DNA from: Bacillota bacterium
GTDB taxonomy: Bacteria > Bacillota > Clostridia > Lachnospirales > Lachnospiraceae
Length of the DNA stretch: 6,277 nt
Assembly (NCBI GenBank): GCA_023428885.1
Contig: JAEYWQ010000243.1
Span: 1 to 6,277, forward strand
Reading direction: 5' to 3'
Shown here: piece by piece, positions 1 through 5,467 of the stretch
Layout: each line of letters starts with the position of its first letter
How positions within the stretch are numbered: the first letter of the stretch is position 1
Made by a program: the position numbers and the translations under genes
Notes under the pieces: generated by a model
What the model was told of the DNA's origin: nothing
The model's database searches: none
What the model saw: only the letters and a program-made list of their open reading frames with translations

Positions 1-108
1 AAGTTGGCTGACTATGTGAATTGGTTTAATAATCACCGGATTCATTCATCACTAGGTTATTTAACCCCTCGAGAGTACCGGATGATTACCCTTAAAAAAG
101 TTGTCTAG
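1..108 (+). CDS. IS3-family transposase (OrfB), C-terminal end only
   Basis: Thirty-five codons and a TAG stop are present; the gene begins upstream of the window. The translated stretch contains WFNNHRIHSSLGYLTPREYR, which matches the conserved C-terminal tail of IS3-family OrfB transposases, the part of the rve integrase-core protein that follows the last catalytic glutamate of the DDE triad (YN..R.HSSLGY.TP.E). None of the DDE residues are in the window, so whether the enzyme is active cannot be judged. The protein would cut and join the element's ends during copy-out/paste-in transposition. The stop codon sits 18 bases inside the likely end of the element, as is normal for this family. 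Family assignment is firm; the subgroup is not resolved. Confidence 0.85.
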   Translation, partial: KLADYVNWFNNHRIHSSLGYLTPREYRMITLKKVV

Positions 109-126
109 TTTACTGTTGACAATCCA
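1..126 (+). mobile_element. Right end of an IS3-family insertion sequence (partial)
   Basis: The segment holds the 3' end of a transposase gene followed, 18 bases after its stop codon, by a terminus that reads gttgacaatcca and ends in CA, the usual outer dinucleotide of IS3-family elements (TG...CA). The left end lies outside the window, so the inverted repeat partner and the 3-4 bp target duplication cannot be checked. The base just after the proposed end (127) starts a reading frame unrelated to transposases. The exact end at 126 is inferred from the CA rule and the spacing to the stop codon. Confidence 0.75.
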
Positions 127-243
127 TATAATGCAAGTTACGTTATTACGACGGAAAATGAACTTAAAGATTATATAGATACCAAACGTGTAAGTATAGT
201 AGACAGTGAAGAAAATTATTATATACTAAAAATTGAATATTAA
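127..243 (+). pseudogene. C-terminal stub of an unrecognised gene cut by the insertion sequence
   Basis: From the proposed end of the insertion sequence the frame is open for 38 codons and ends in TAA at 241-243. It reads YNASYVITTENELKDYID, then a basic/hydrophobic stretch, and ends in NYYILKIEY. There is no ATG in this frame and no ribosome binding site, so it is not a free-standing small gene. The composition (alternating charged and aromatic residues, a strand-like ending) looks like the end of a real protein. Tails of this sort occur at the C-termini of large membrane glycosyltransferases, which would suit the neighbouring glycan genes, but this is a weak impression from composition, not a recognised motif. 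The upstream part of the gene should lie on the other side of the insertion sequence, outside the window. It could also be non-coding sequence that is open by chance. Confidence 0.4.
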
Positions 244-290
244 TTACAACTAATAATATTTATGCTAACAACTTTACTTGTGAAAAATCA

Positions 291-342
291 AACCACCTGT
301 AGTGACCCCTTGTCTCATCATAAGGGGTCGCTACAGGTGGTT
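291..342 (-). terminator. Rho-independent terminator of the ligase-family gene
   Basis: Bases 291-311 and 322-342 form a 21-position stem around a 10-base loop. Every position pairs as Watson-Crick except 303/330, which is A-C in the minus-strand RNA and a permitted U-G in the plus-strand RNA. Read on the minus strand, the stem starts 13 bases after the stop codon at 356 and is followed by the U-rich run TTTGATTTTTC, the form of an intrinsic terminator. On the plus strand no clear U run follows, though the stem could still slow transcription arriving from the insertion-sequence side. Confidence 0.88.
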
Positions 343-355
343 CCTAATTATTTAT

Positions 356-2155
356 CTACTGTTGTTTGGTAAGCAAATTAGCAACAAATCCAGTCCCTAA
401 TAGAACCCAGAAGACTGGAGATACAGAGATGCTAGAATCATTTGATATAGCACTAATTAGAAAACCAATGACAGCAATAAATATTGAAAGACCTATTTGA
501 GCTGACGTACTTGAAAAATTATTATTATAATATACTTTACAACTTTGTAATATATAAATCACCAAAAATACAAGCATACATATCAATGAAAAGACTCCAG
601 TTTGAACACCTACTTGAAAAAATAAATTGTGAGGTTTTGATATGATTTCTGCTGGGTATCCATAATTAATATAATTTACATAATCATATTGTGGAAAGGC
701 ATGAATAAAAGAGTCTGCTCCAGAACCAAGGATAATATTATCTTTCAGTAGAGGTATTGTACGACCCCATATAAATCCACGATTAGATGCAAATCGTTCA
801 TGACCCTTAAAGAGGCCACTATCTACAGTAATAATTGGAGAGTATTTACCATAACGATTATAATATAGATAAGTTCCTTCCTTAATCTTAGTGCTAAAAG
901 TAAAATAGTAACCATCAATGTAGAAAGATACATCATCAATATTATTATAATAAACTATCGGTACAATTTGATAGAAGCGTTCATCATTAATTTGCATGAC
1001 CGAGCCATCTGCTTCACTTGCCACAGTATTATATCCTACTACAGAATCATTTTCATCATATAGAATTAAATCTCCATCTTCTGATATTTTAGCATATAAT
1101 GTGTTATTTGAGTATTCAATAGAGATATAATCATCGGTAGTAGTGATTCCGGTTAAATTAGGTGGTGTAGAGATACTATCAAAAGCATTAATAATAGCAT
1201 TAATATAGGCATTGTTATTAAGAAAATTGATCATAAAGAAGCCAAGACCTAAGATTGCAACAACTGCTAATGCTAAAGCTTTTTTCTTTAATAATACTTT
1301 TCTTAAAAAGAATAATGCAACAATAAAAGCAACGCCAATACAGATGATACCTGCTTTGGATTGGGAACCAAACATACTAATTGCGGAAGTGATTACAACT
1401 AATGAGTATAATACATACTCACTTATATGCTTAGAAAAGAATAGCATTATGGTGAATAGTGGAATCATAATTGTAGTGTACACACCAACATAGTTAGGAT
1501 TATATAGAGTTGCATAAACTCTACCTTCTTCAAATGTCATATTTAGTGAGCTAGGGTCAATTCCACGTGCTGTTATTAGTTCTCGGCCAAACTGTGAATT
1601 AAAGAAATCTAGACCAAATGCTTGGAATGTTCCGATGATACCTATACATAGTGCTCCAATAGCAACAGCATTAATAACTAATTTCAACTCGGCTTCTGAT
1701 TGGATTACTAGGTATGTATAATAAGCTACTAATACATATCCAATTAAGCAAATAACATTCTCAAATTGCTCAAATGACCCTGAAAAACCAAAGGAACGAT
1801 ATTTTGAGAATAAAGTTGATAGAAGAGCAAGTAAGGCATACAGAAATAAAGGTATAAATGTTTTGTTAAATTTTAACGTCTTTTTATCAATAAATGCACG
1901 AATGGCTATAATTAAGACAATAAGACCGCAGACTCCAACAAAAAACCATTGTTTATAGTATAAGAAAAAGTCGTAAGCTGCGTGTTGATCAGCAAACCAA
2001 TCATAGGCTGCAAGATTTGGGTCATAAGTTTTCATTTTAACAATTAGGGGAAGGACTATTACAATTAAAAGAATCGGAAAAAGCAATAGTATTGATTCGG
2101 CTATGGAACGTTCTACAACAACATTCTTTTTTGTGCTTTTAATTTTACTCGACAT
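356..2155 (-). CDS. O-antigen ligase/polymerase (Wzy_C) family membrane protein
   Basis: This is a 599-residue polytopic membrane protein. Hydrophobic segments lie near residues 19-40, 70-88, 99-116, 133-151, 158-176, 222-240, 246-262, 267-285, 292-311, 521-540, 549-566 and 577-595. Family marks are GRVYATLYNPNYVG (211-224), GSQSKAG (263-269), the GRTIPLLKDNIILGSGADSF block (464-483) and HNLFFQVGVQTG (509-520), whose histidine and the arginines before it are conserved in O-antigen ligases and polymerases. Members transfer or polymerise undecaprenol-linked glycans at the outer membrane face. In a Gram-positive, the acceptor is unknown and could be a cell-wall polymer or surface protein. Between residues 322 and 455 is a polar, strand-rich domain that should lie outside the cell. 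The start at 2155 is chosen because AAGGAGA lies five bases upstream; the longer frame from 2251 would begin ahead of the promoter. The next gene diverges and is also glycan-related. Ligase versus polymerase cannot be settled from sequence alone. Confidence 0.85.
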   Translation of the reverse strand: MSSKIKSTKKNVVVERSIAESILLLFPILLIVIVLPLIVKMKTYDPNLAAYDWFADQHAAYDFFLYYKQWFFVGVCGLIVLIIAIRAFIDKKTLKFNKTFIPLFLYALLALLSTLFSKYRSFGFSGSFEQFENVICLIGYVLVAYYTYLVIQSEAELKLVINAVAIGALCIGIIGTFQAFGLDFFNSQFGRELITARGIDPSSLNMTFEEGRVYATLYNPNYVGVYTTIMIPLFTIMLFFSKHISEYVLYSLVVITSAISMFGSQSKAGIICIGVAFIVALFFLRKVLLKKKALALAVVAILGLGFFMINFLNNNAYINAIINAFDSISTPPNLTGITTTDDYISIEYSNNTLYAKISEDGDLILYDENDSVVGYNTVASEADGSVMQINDERFYQIVPIVYYNNIDDVSFYIDGYYFTFSTKIKEGTYLYYNRYGKYSPIITVDSGLFKGHERFASNRGFIWGRTIPLLKDNIILGSGADSFIHAFPQYDYVNYINYGYPAEIISKPHNLFFQVGVQTGVFSLICMLVFLVIYILQSCKVYYNNNFSSTSAQIGLSIFIAVIGFLISAISNDSSISVSPVFWVLLGTGFVANLLTKQQ

Positions 2156-2160
2156 AAAAT

Positions 2161-2167
2161 TCTCCTT
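2161..2167 (-). promoter_or_regulatory. Ribosome binding site of the ligase-family gene
   Basis: The minus strand reads AAGGAGA, then ATTTT, then ATG (2155-2153). This near-perfect Shine-Dalgarno fixes the start at 2155 in preference to in-frame ATG codons at 2185 and 2251. Confidence 0.85.
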
Positions 2168-2191
2168 TTGATTAGCTTTAAACATATAACT

Positions 2192-2219
2192 ATTATACAC
2201 TATTTCGCTCTCATAGCAA
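2192..2219 (-). promoter_or_regulatory. Sigma-A-type promoter for the ligase-family gene
   Basis: On the minus strand TTGCTA (2219-2214) is separated by 16 bases from a consensus TATAAT (2197-2192). The expected transcription start is near 2185, about 30 bases ahead of the ATG at 2155. This gives a short leader and excludes the longer reading frame from 2251. The -35 element matches the consensus at four of six positions. Confidence 0.65.
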
Positions 2220-2275
2220 GATTGAAACAGTTTGTAACTGAAAAATAGCATTATGTACTTCTTTTTTCTGTAACA

Positions 2276-2304
2276 TTGATAAAGAAGTGATTTTATGTTA
2301 TACT
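2276..2304 (+). promoter_or_regulatory. Strong extended -10 promoter for the CapD-like gene
   Basis: TTGATA (2276-2281), a 17-base spacer and TATACT (2299-2304) fit the sigma-A consensus closely. TG at 2296-2297, one base ahead of the -10, makes it an extended -10 promoter. Transcription should begin near 2311, about 38 bases before the ATG at 2349. It diverges from the ligase-family promoter; the two -35 elements are about 56 bases apart, so a shared regulator is possible, but I see no clear operator. Confidence 0.75.
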
Positions 2305-2338
2305 GAGTTGATTCTAATGAACATTATTGAGAAACAAT

Positions 2339-2342
2339 GGAG
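2339..2342 (+). promoter_or_regulatory. Ribosome binding site that decides the CapD-like gene start
   Basis: GGAG at 2339-2342 lies six bases before ATG 2349. Its first G is also the last base of an upstream in-frame ATG (2337-2339), which itself has only the weak TTGAGAAAC ahead of it. The downstream ATG is therefore preferred; the difference is four residues. Confidence 0.7.
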
Positions 2343-2348
2343 CTTCCT

Positions 2349-4208
2349 ATGACAAAATACATAATGGACAATAAAATAATGATACGTCGTATTTTTTTAA
2401 TTATTCTTGATATTTTAGGTGCGATTTTTGCCAGTTTTATGGCCTTGCTAATTCGTTTTGATTTAAATATTGATAATGTAATACCACAATTTCTTGATAG
2501 CGTATGGACCTATCTACCTATTAATATCATAACAGTTATAATAGTCTTCTTATGCTTTCATCTGTATCATAGTATATGGAAATTTATTAGTGTTATTGAG
2601 CTAGAGAATATTATTATTGCAAGTATTGTAGTTTCAATCATTCAAACTATATTGCTTAATGTCTTAAGTTTACCAGTGCCAAGAAGTTATTACTTCCTAT
2701 ATTGCGGTTTCTTAATCGCCTTTACTGTGGGAACTCGCTTTTCTTACCGCGCAATTCGTCTCAGTCTTAGGAGACGTAGAGAAGGAGCTTCTGAAGAAAA
2801 TGTTATGGTAATCGGTGCAGGCGAAGCTGCGAATGTTATCATCAAGGAAATCATAACTAGTCATCATGTAAGCAAATCAGTAAAATGTATCATTGATGAT
2901 GATCCAGATAAGATCGGCCGCTATATTCATGGTATTAAAGTCGTAGGTAATAGAGAAACTATCTTATTGAATGCTGAGAAGTTTGGAATAACAGAGATTA
3001 TTATTGCAATGCCTTCTGCCTCTCAGAAAGCTATTAGTGAGATCGCTAACATATGTAAGGAGACAGGCTGTAAGCTAAAAAAACTTCCTGGTATCTATCA
3101 GTTGATGAATGGTGAAGTGAGCACTGCCCAACTTCGTAATGTAGAAGTAGAGGATCTCTTAGGTCGTGATCCTATTAAGGTAGATATTGAATCCATTATG
3201 GGTTACGTGACTGATAAGGTTGTGTTAGTAACTGGTGGTGGTGGTTCCATAGGAAGCGAATTATGTCGTCAATTAGCTGCCCATCAACCAAAACAATTGA
3301 TTATTGTGGACATCTATGAGAATAATTTGTATGATATTCAGTTAGAGCTTCAGAAAAAGTATCCGGATCTTAATTTGGTGGCTTTAGTTGCGTCAGTTCG
3401 TAACACAAAGAGAATCAATAAGATTATGGAAACTTATAGACCAAACATTGTATATCATGCAGCAGCACATAAGCACGTACCGTTGATGGAGGATAGTCCA
3501 AACGAGGCGATAAAGAACAATGTCTTTGGTACCCTAAAGACTGTTATCGCTGCAGATCGGCACGGAGTGGACAAGTTTGTACTGATATCCTCAGATAAGG
3601 CTGTGAATCCTACCAATATTATGGGGGCATCCAAGCGTATGTGTGAGATGATTGTTCAGACCTTTAATGGACGTTCGAATACTGAGTTTGTAGCGGTTCG
3701 TTTTGGTAATGTTCTTGGAAGTAATGGAAGTGTAATTCCATTGTTTAAGAAGCAAATTGAAGCAGGTGGGCCTGTTACAGTAACCCATCCTGATATTATT
3801 CGATATTTTATGACAATACCGGAGGCAGTTTCCCTAGTGCTTCAAGCAGGTGCGTATGCTAAAGGGGGAGAAATTTTTATTCTTGAAATGGGGGAACCGG
3901 TTAAAATCCTAGATTTAGCCAATAATCTAATACGATTATCTGGTTTCATTCCAAATGAAGAGATTGCTGTTACCTTTACCGGCCTCCGTCCTGGTGAAAA
4001 GCTATATGAAGAGCTTCTTATGAAGGAGGAGGGAATGCAAGATACTGCCAATTCACTCATTCACATCGGTAAGCCGATCGCATTAGACGAGGAGAAATTC
4101 TTGCAGCAGTTAGACCAATTAAATAAGCTGGTCAGAGAAGAAGCAGATGATATCCGTCCTTTTGTTCAACAAATTGTGGACACCTATACTTATGCAAAAG
4201 TAAAATAA
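2349..4208 (+). CDS. Membrane-bound nucleotide-sugar 4,6-dehydratase/epimerase, CapD/WbpM/PglF family
   Basis: The 619-residue protein has the full layout of the large membrane-bound members of this family. Four hydrophobic segments (about 11-35, 54-75, 86-106 and 114-131) anchor it. A first Rossmann domain with VIGAGEAANVI (154-164) follows, and then the catalytic short-chain dehydrogenase-like domain. This has TGGGGSIGSE (295-304, NAD binding), YHAAAHKHVPLME (369-381), SSDKAVNPTNIMGASKR (414-430), RFGNVLGSNGSV (451-462) and TGLRPGEKLYEEL (544-556). In 414-430 methionine 425 stands where classical short-chain dehydrogenases carry the catalytic tyrosine, with K429 four residues on, as in WbpM and PglF. 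Known relatives convert UDP-GlcNAc to a UDP-4-keto-6-deoxy sugar, the first step toward bacillosamine, QuiNAc or FucNAc in surface glycans; the exact substrate here is inferred. It is transcribed alone from the promoter at 2276 and diverges from the ligase-family gene. No terminator follows, so some read-through into the zinc genes is possible. Confidence 0.93.
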   Translation: MTKYIMDNKIMIRRIFLIILDILGAIFASFMALLIRFDLNIDNVIPQFLDSVWTYLPINIITVIIVFLCFHLYHSIWKFISVIELENIIIASIVVSIIQTILLNVLSLPVPRSYYFLYCGFLIAFTVGTRFSYRAIRLSLRRRREGASEENVMVIGAGEAANVIIKEIITSHHVSKSVKCIIDDDPDKIGRYIHGIKVVGNRETILLNAEKFGITEIIIAMPSASQKAISEIANICKETGCKLKKLPGIYQLMNGEVSTAQLRNVEVEDLLGRDPIKVDIESIMGYVTDKVVLVTGGGGSIGSELCRQLAAHQPKQLIIVDIYENNLYDIQLELQKKYPDLNLVALVASVRNTKRINKIMETYRPNIVYHAAAHKHVPLMEDSPNEAIKNNVFGTLKTVIAADRHGVDKFVLISSDKAVNPTNIMGASKRMCEMIVQTFNGRSNTEFVAVRFGNVLGSNGSVIPLFKKQIEAGGPVTVTHPDIIRYFMTIPEAVSLVLQAGAYAKGGEIFILEMGEPVKILDLANNLIRLSGFIPNEEIAVTFTGLRPGEKLYEELLMKEEGMQDTANSLIHIGKPIALDEEKFLQQLDQLNKLVREEADDIRPFVQQIVDTYTYAKVK

Positions 4209-4254
4209 GAACAATGTCAATTTATGACAATGATAATTTATTACAATAAGAACG

Positions 4255-4283
4255 GTGACATTAACCTTGATATAGGTTATAGT
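4255..4283 (+). promoter_or_regulatory. Sigma-A-type promoter of the zinc-uptake genes
   Basis: GTGACA (4255-4260, five of six with TTGACA), a 17-base spacer and TATAGT (4278-4283) make a good promoter. Transcription would start near 4290 and give a leader of about 55 bases before ATG 4345. A GTG in frame with the gene at 4282 falls inside the -10 element and so cannot be the start of this transcript's protein. Confidence 0.65.
4262..4279 (+). promoter_or_regulatory. Candidate operator (TAACC-N8-GGTTA dyad) in the promoter spacer
   Basis: TAACC (4262-4266) and GGTTA (4275-4279) form a perfect five-base inverted repeat lying between the -35 and -10 elements and reaching into the -10, where a bound repressor would block RNA polymerase. 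Zinc-uptake genes are usually repressed by Zur or, in streptococci, by AdcR, whose site is built on TTAAC/GTTAA halves but with less spacing. The dyad does not match the Bacillus Zur box. Assignment to any regulator is inference, and a five-base dyad can occur by chance. Confidence 0.25.
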
Positions 4284-4333
4284 GTTACATGTTACTGAAA
4301 ATAGCAACATTAGAAAGTTAGACGATCTTAGTC

Positions 4334-4338
4334 TGAGG
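4334..4338 (+). promoter_or_regulatory. Ribosome binding site of the zinc-binding protein gene
   Basis: TGAGG at 4334-4338 sits six bases before ATG 4345. It supports that start, which also places a basic residue cluster (MKRK) directly ahead of the hydrophobic segment, as expected for a signal sequence. Confidence 0.7.
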
Positions 4339-4344
4339 TATGAA

Positions 4345-5403
4345 ATGAAACGTAAATTAGGATACTTACTTAGTGTCATGTTAATTCTTTCTTTATTGAG
4401 TTATGGCATTATTAAGTGGAACAGAAATCCGAAAGAATTAAATAAAGAATTACAAAAAGAAATAAAGCAAGGTACATCGGAAGGTATAGCAAAAGAGGAG
4501 CTAGTGATAGTGACCTCTTTTTATCCAATGTATATTGCGACCTTGAATTTAGTAGAAGGCGTTGATGGGGTTACAGTAATTAACCTTACTGAGAATCAGG
4601 TAGGCTGTGTACATGATTATCAGCTTACTACGAAGGACATGCGTGAACTAGTGGGTGCAGACATTGCCATCATCAATGGTGGGGAGCTTGAATTATTTAT
4701 GGAAGATGTTCTTGCTGATCAACCAGAATTGAAAGTGATCACAGCAAGTGAAGGTTTTGAATTCTTAGAAGGAACTACGCATTCCCATGAAATTGAAGAA
4801 GTGCATTCAAGTGAAGAAGTGCATTCACATGAGGATGCTCATTTCCATGAAGATGAAGATGGGCATGAGGATCATATACACAGCGCTATCAATGGACATG
4901 TATGGATGAACATGGATCTTTATCAGAAGCAGCTTGCTACAATTGCAACATATTTAAGTGAGTATGACCAAGCTCATGCATCGATTTACCAGGAGAATTT
5001 AAAGCAATATAGTGATAAAATTGAAGCTTTGAAAATGGAGTTTGATGAGATTGCAGACCTTGCAAAAGGGAAAGAAATCGTTATTTTCCATGATGCCTTT
5101 GCCTATCTAGCGCAGCAATTGGGTATGGAAGTGGTTCATGCTGTGGAAATCGATTCTGAAACTGCACTAAGTGCAGGGGAGATTAGTGAAGTGATTGAAG
5201 AGGTCAATCTGCATGGGATTCAATATCTATTTACAGAGGAGCAATATAGTACTAAGATTGCAGATCAAATAGCGGCAGAAACATCGGCCAAGGTTTATGT
5301 TATGGATTCCTTGGTAACAGGGGAAGATGATAAAGATTCTTACCTAAATGGAATGAGAGCAAACCTTGAAATGTTAAAAACAGTACTAAACTATGATAAG
5401 TAA
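4345..5403 (+). CDS. znuA: Zinc ABC transporter substrate-binding protein, ZnuA/AdcA type
   Basis: The 352-residue protein belongs to the cluster A-I (ZnuA/TroA) metal-binding proteins that capture zinc or manganese outside the membrane and pass it to an ABC permease. The N-terminus has MKRK, one hydrophobic segment (about 5-24), then a polar linker (27-51). The binding fold starts at ELVIVTSFYPMY (52-63). Likely metal ligands are H90 in GCVHDYQLT, H185 in NGHVWMN, H249 in FHDAFAYLA and the acidic residues in FTEEQYS (E298/E299). Residues 146-179 form a loop with ten histidines and many acidic residues, as found in zinc-specific members. Oddly, there is no lipobox cysteine; the only cysteine is C88 in the fold. 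The protein would therefore be held by an uncleaved N-terminal helix instead of a lipid. The start at 4345 is supported by TGAGG six bases upstream and by the promoter at 4255. The ATPase gene follows after 64 bases, probably in one operon. Zinc over manganese is inferred from the His loop. Confidence 0.9.
   Translation: MKRKLGYLLSVMLILSLLSYGIIKWNRNPKELNKELQKEIKQGTSEGIAKEELVIVTSFYPMYIATLNLVEGVDGVTVINLTENQVGCVHDYQLTTKDMRELVGADIAIINGGELELFMEDVLADQPELKVITASEGFEFLEGTTHSHEIEEVHSSEEVHSHEDAHFHEDEDGHEDHIHSAINGHVWMNMDLYQKQLATIATYLSEYDQAHASIYQENLKQYSDKIEALKMEFDEIADLAKGKEIVIFHDAFAYLAQQLGMEVVHAVEIDSETALSAGEISEVIEEVNLHGIQYLFTEEQYSTKIADQIAAETSAKVYVMDSLVTGEDDKDSYLNGMRANLEMLKTVLNYDK
4794..4827 (+). repeat. 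Two-copy direct repeat within the His-rich loop
   Basis: The 16-base unit tgaagaagtgcattca occurs at 4794-4809 and again at 4812-4827, a period of 18 bases (six codons). It encodes repeated EEVHS(S/H) units in the histidine-rich loop of the zinc-binding protein. The identity at the DNA level suggests recent lengthening of the loop by slippage. Confidence 0.8.
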
Positions 5404-5454
5404 AATAAATATTATGCGTATTAGAGCTATTCATATTTAGATAGTGAAGTATAT

Positions 5455-5460
5455 GGAGGA
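5455..5460 (+). promoter_or_regulatory. Ribosome binding site of the ATPase gene, favouring a TTG start
   Basis: GGAGGA is followed by seven bases and TTG 5468-5470. The first G is also the last base of an in-frame ATG at 5453, which has only a weak GTGAAG just upstream. The strong site favours the TTG, but the ATG would add only five residues (MEDNK). Confidence 0.65.
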
Positions 5461-5467
5461 TAATAAA

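Noticed and set aside
116..132. Hybrid promoter TTGACA...TATAAT at the IS junction
   Set aside because: The two hexamers are only five bases apart, far from the 16-18 needed, and no good -10 lies at 139-144.
1212..1493. Plus-strand open frame of 93 codons inside the ligase-family gene
   Set aside because: It is fully antisense to a well-supported gene, lacks a convincing ribosome binding site, and its translation resembles no family I know.
2156..2251. Longer ligase-family protein beginning at ATG 2251
   Set aside because: The extra 32 residues would have to be encoded ahead of the promoter (TATAAT at 2192-2197), and only ATG 2155 has a strong AAGGAGA at the right distance.
3591..4060. Minus-strand open frames inside the CapD-like gene (3591-3788 and 3842-4060)
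   Set aside because: Both are complementary to highly conserved catalytic motifs of the dehydratase and show no protein-like features of their own.
4282..4344. GTG start at 4282 for the zinc-binding protein
   Set aside because: The codon lies inside the -10 element, has no ribosome binding site, and would put 21 polar residues ahead of the signal-like MKRK plus hydrophobic segment.
4119..4379. Minus-strand open frame spanning the gap before the zinc genes
   Set aside because: It overlaps the ends of two real genes and the promoter region, and I see no promoter or ribosome binding site for it.
5404..5467. Separate promoter or terminator between the zinc-binding protein and ATPase genes
   Set aside because: No hairpin with a U run and no pair of -35/-10 elements at proper spacing is visible in these 64 bases; co-transcription is the simpler reading.
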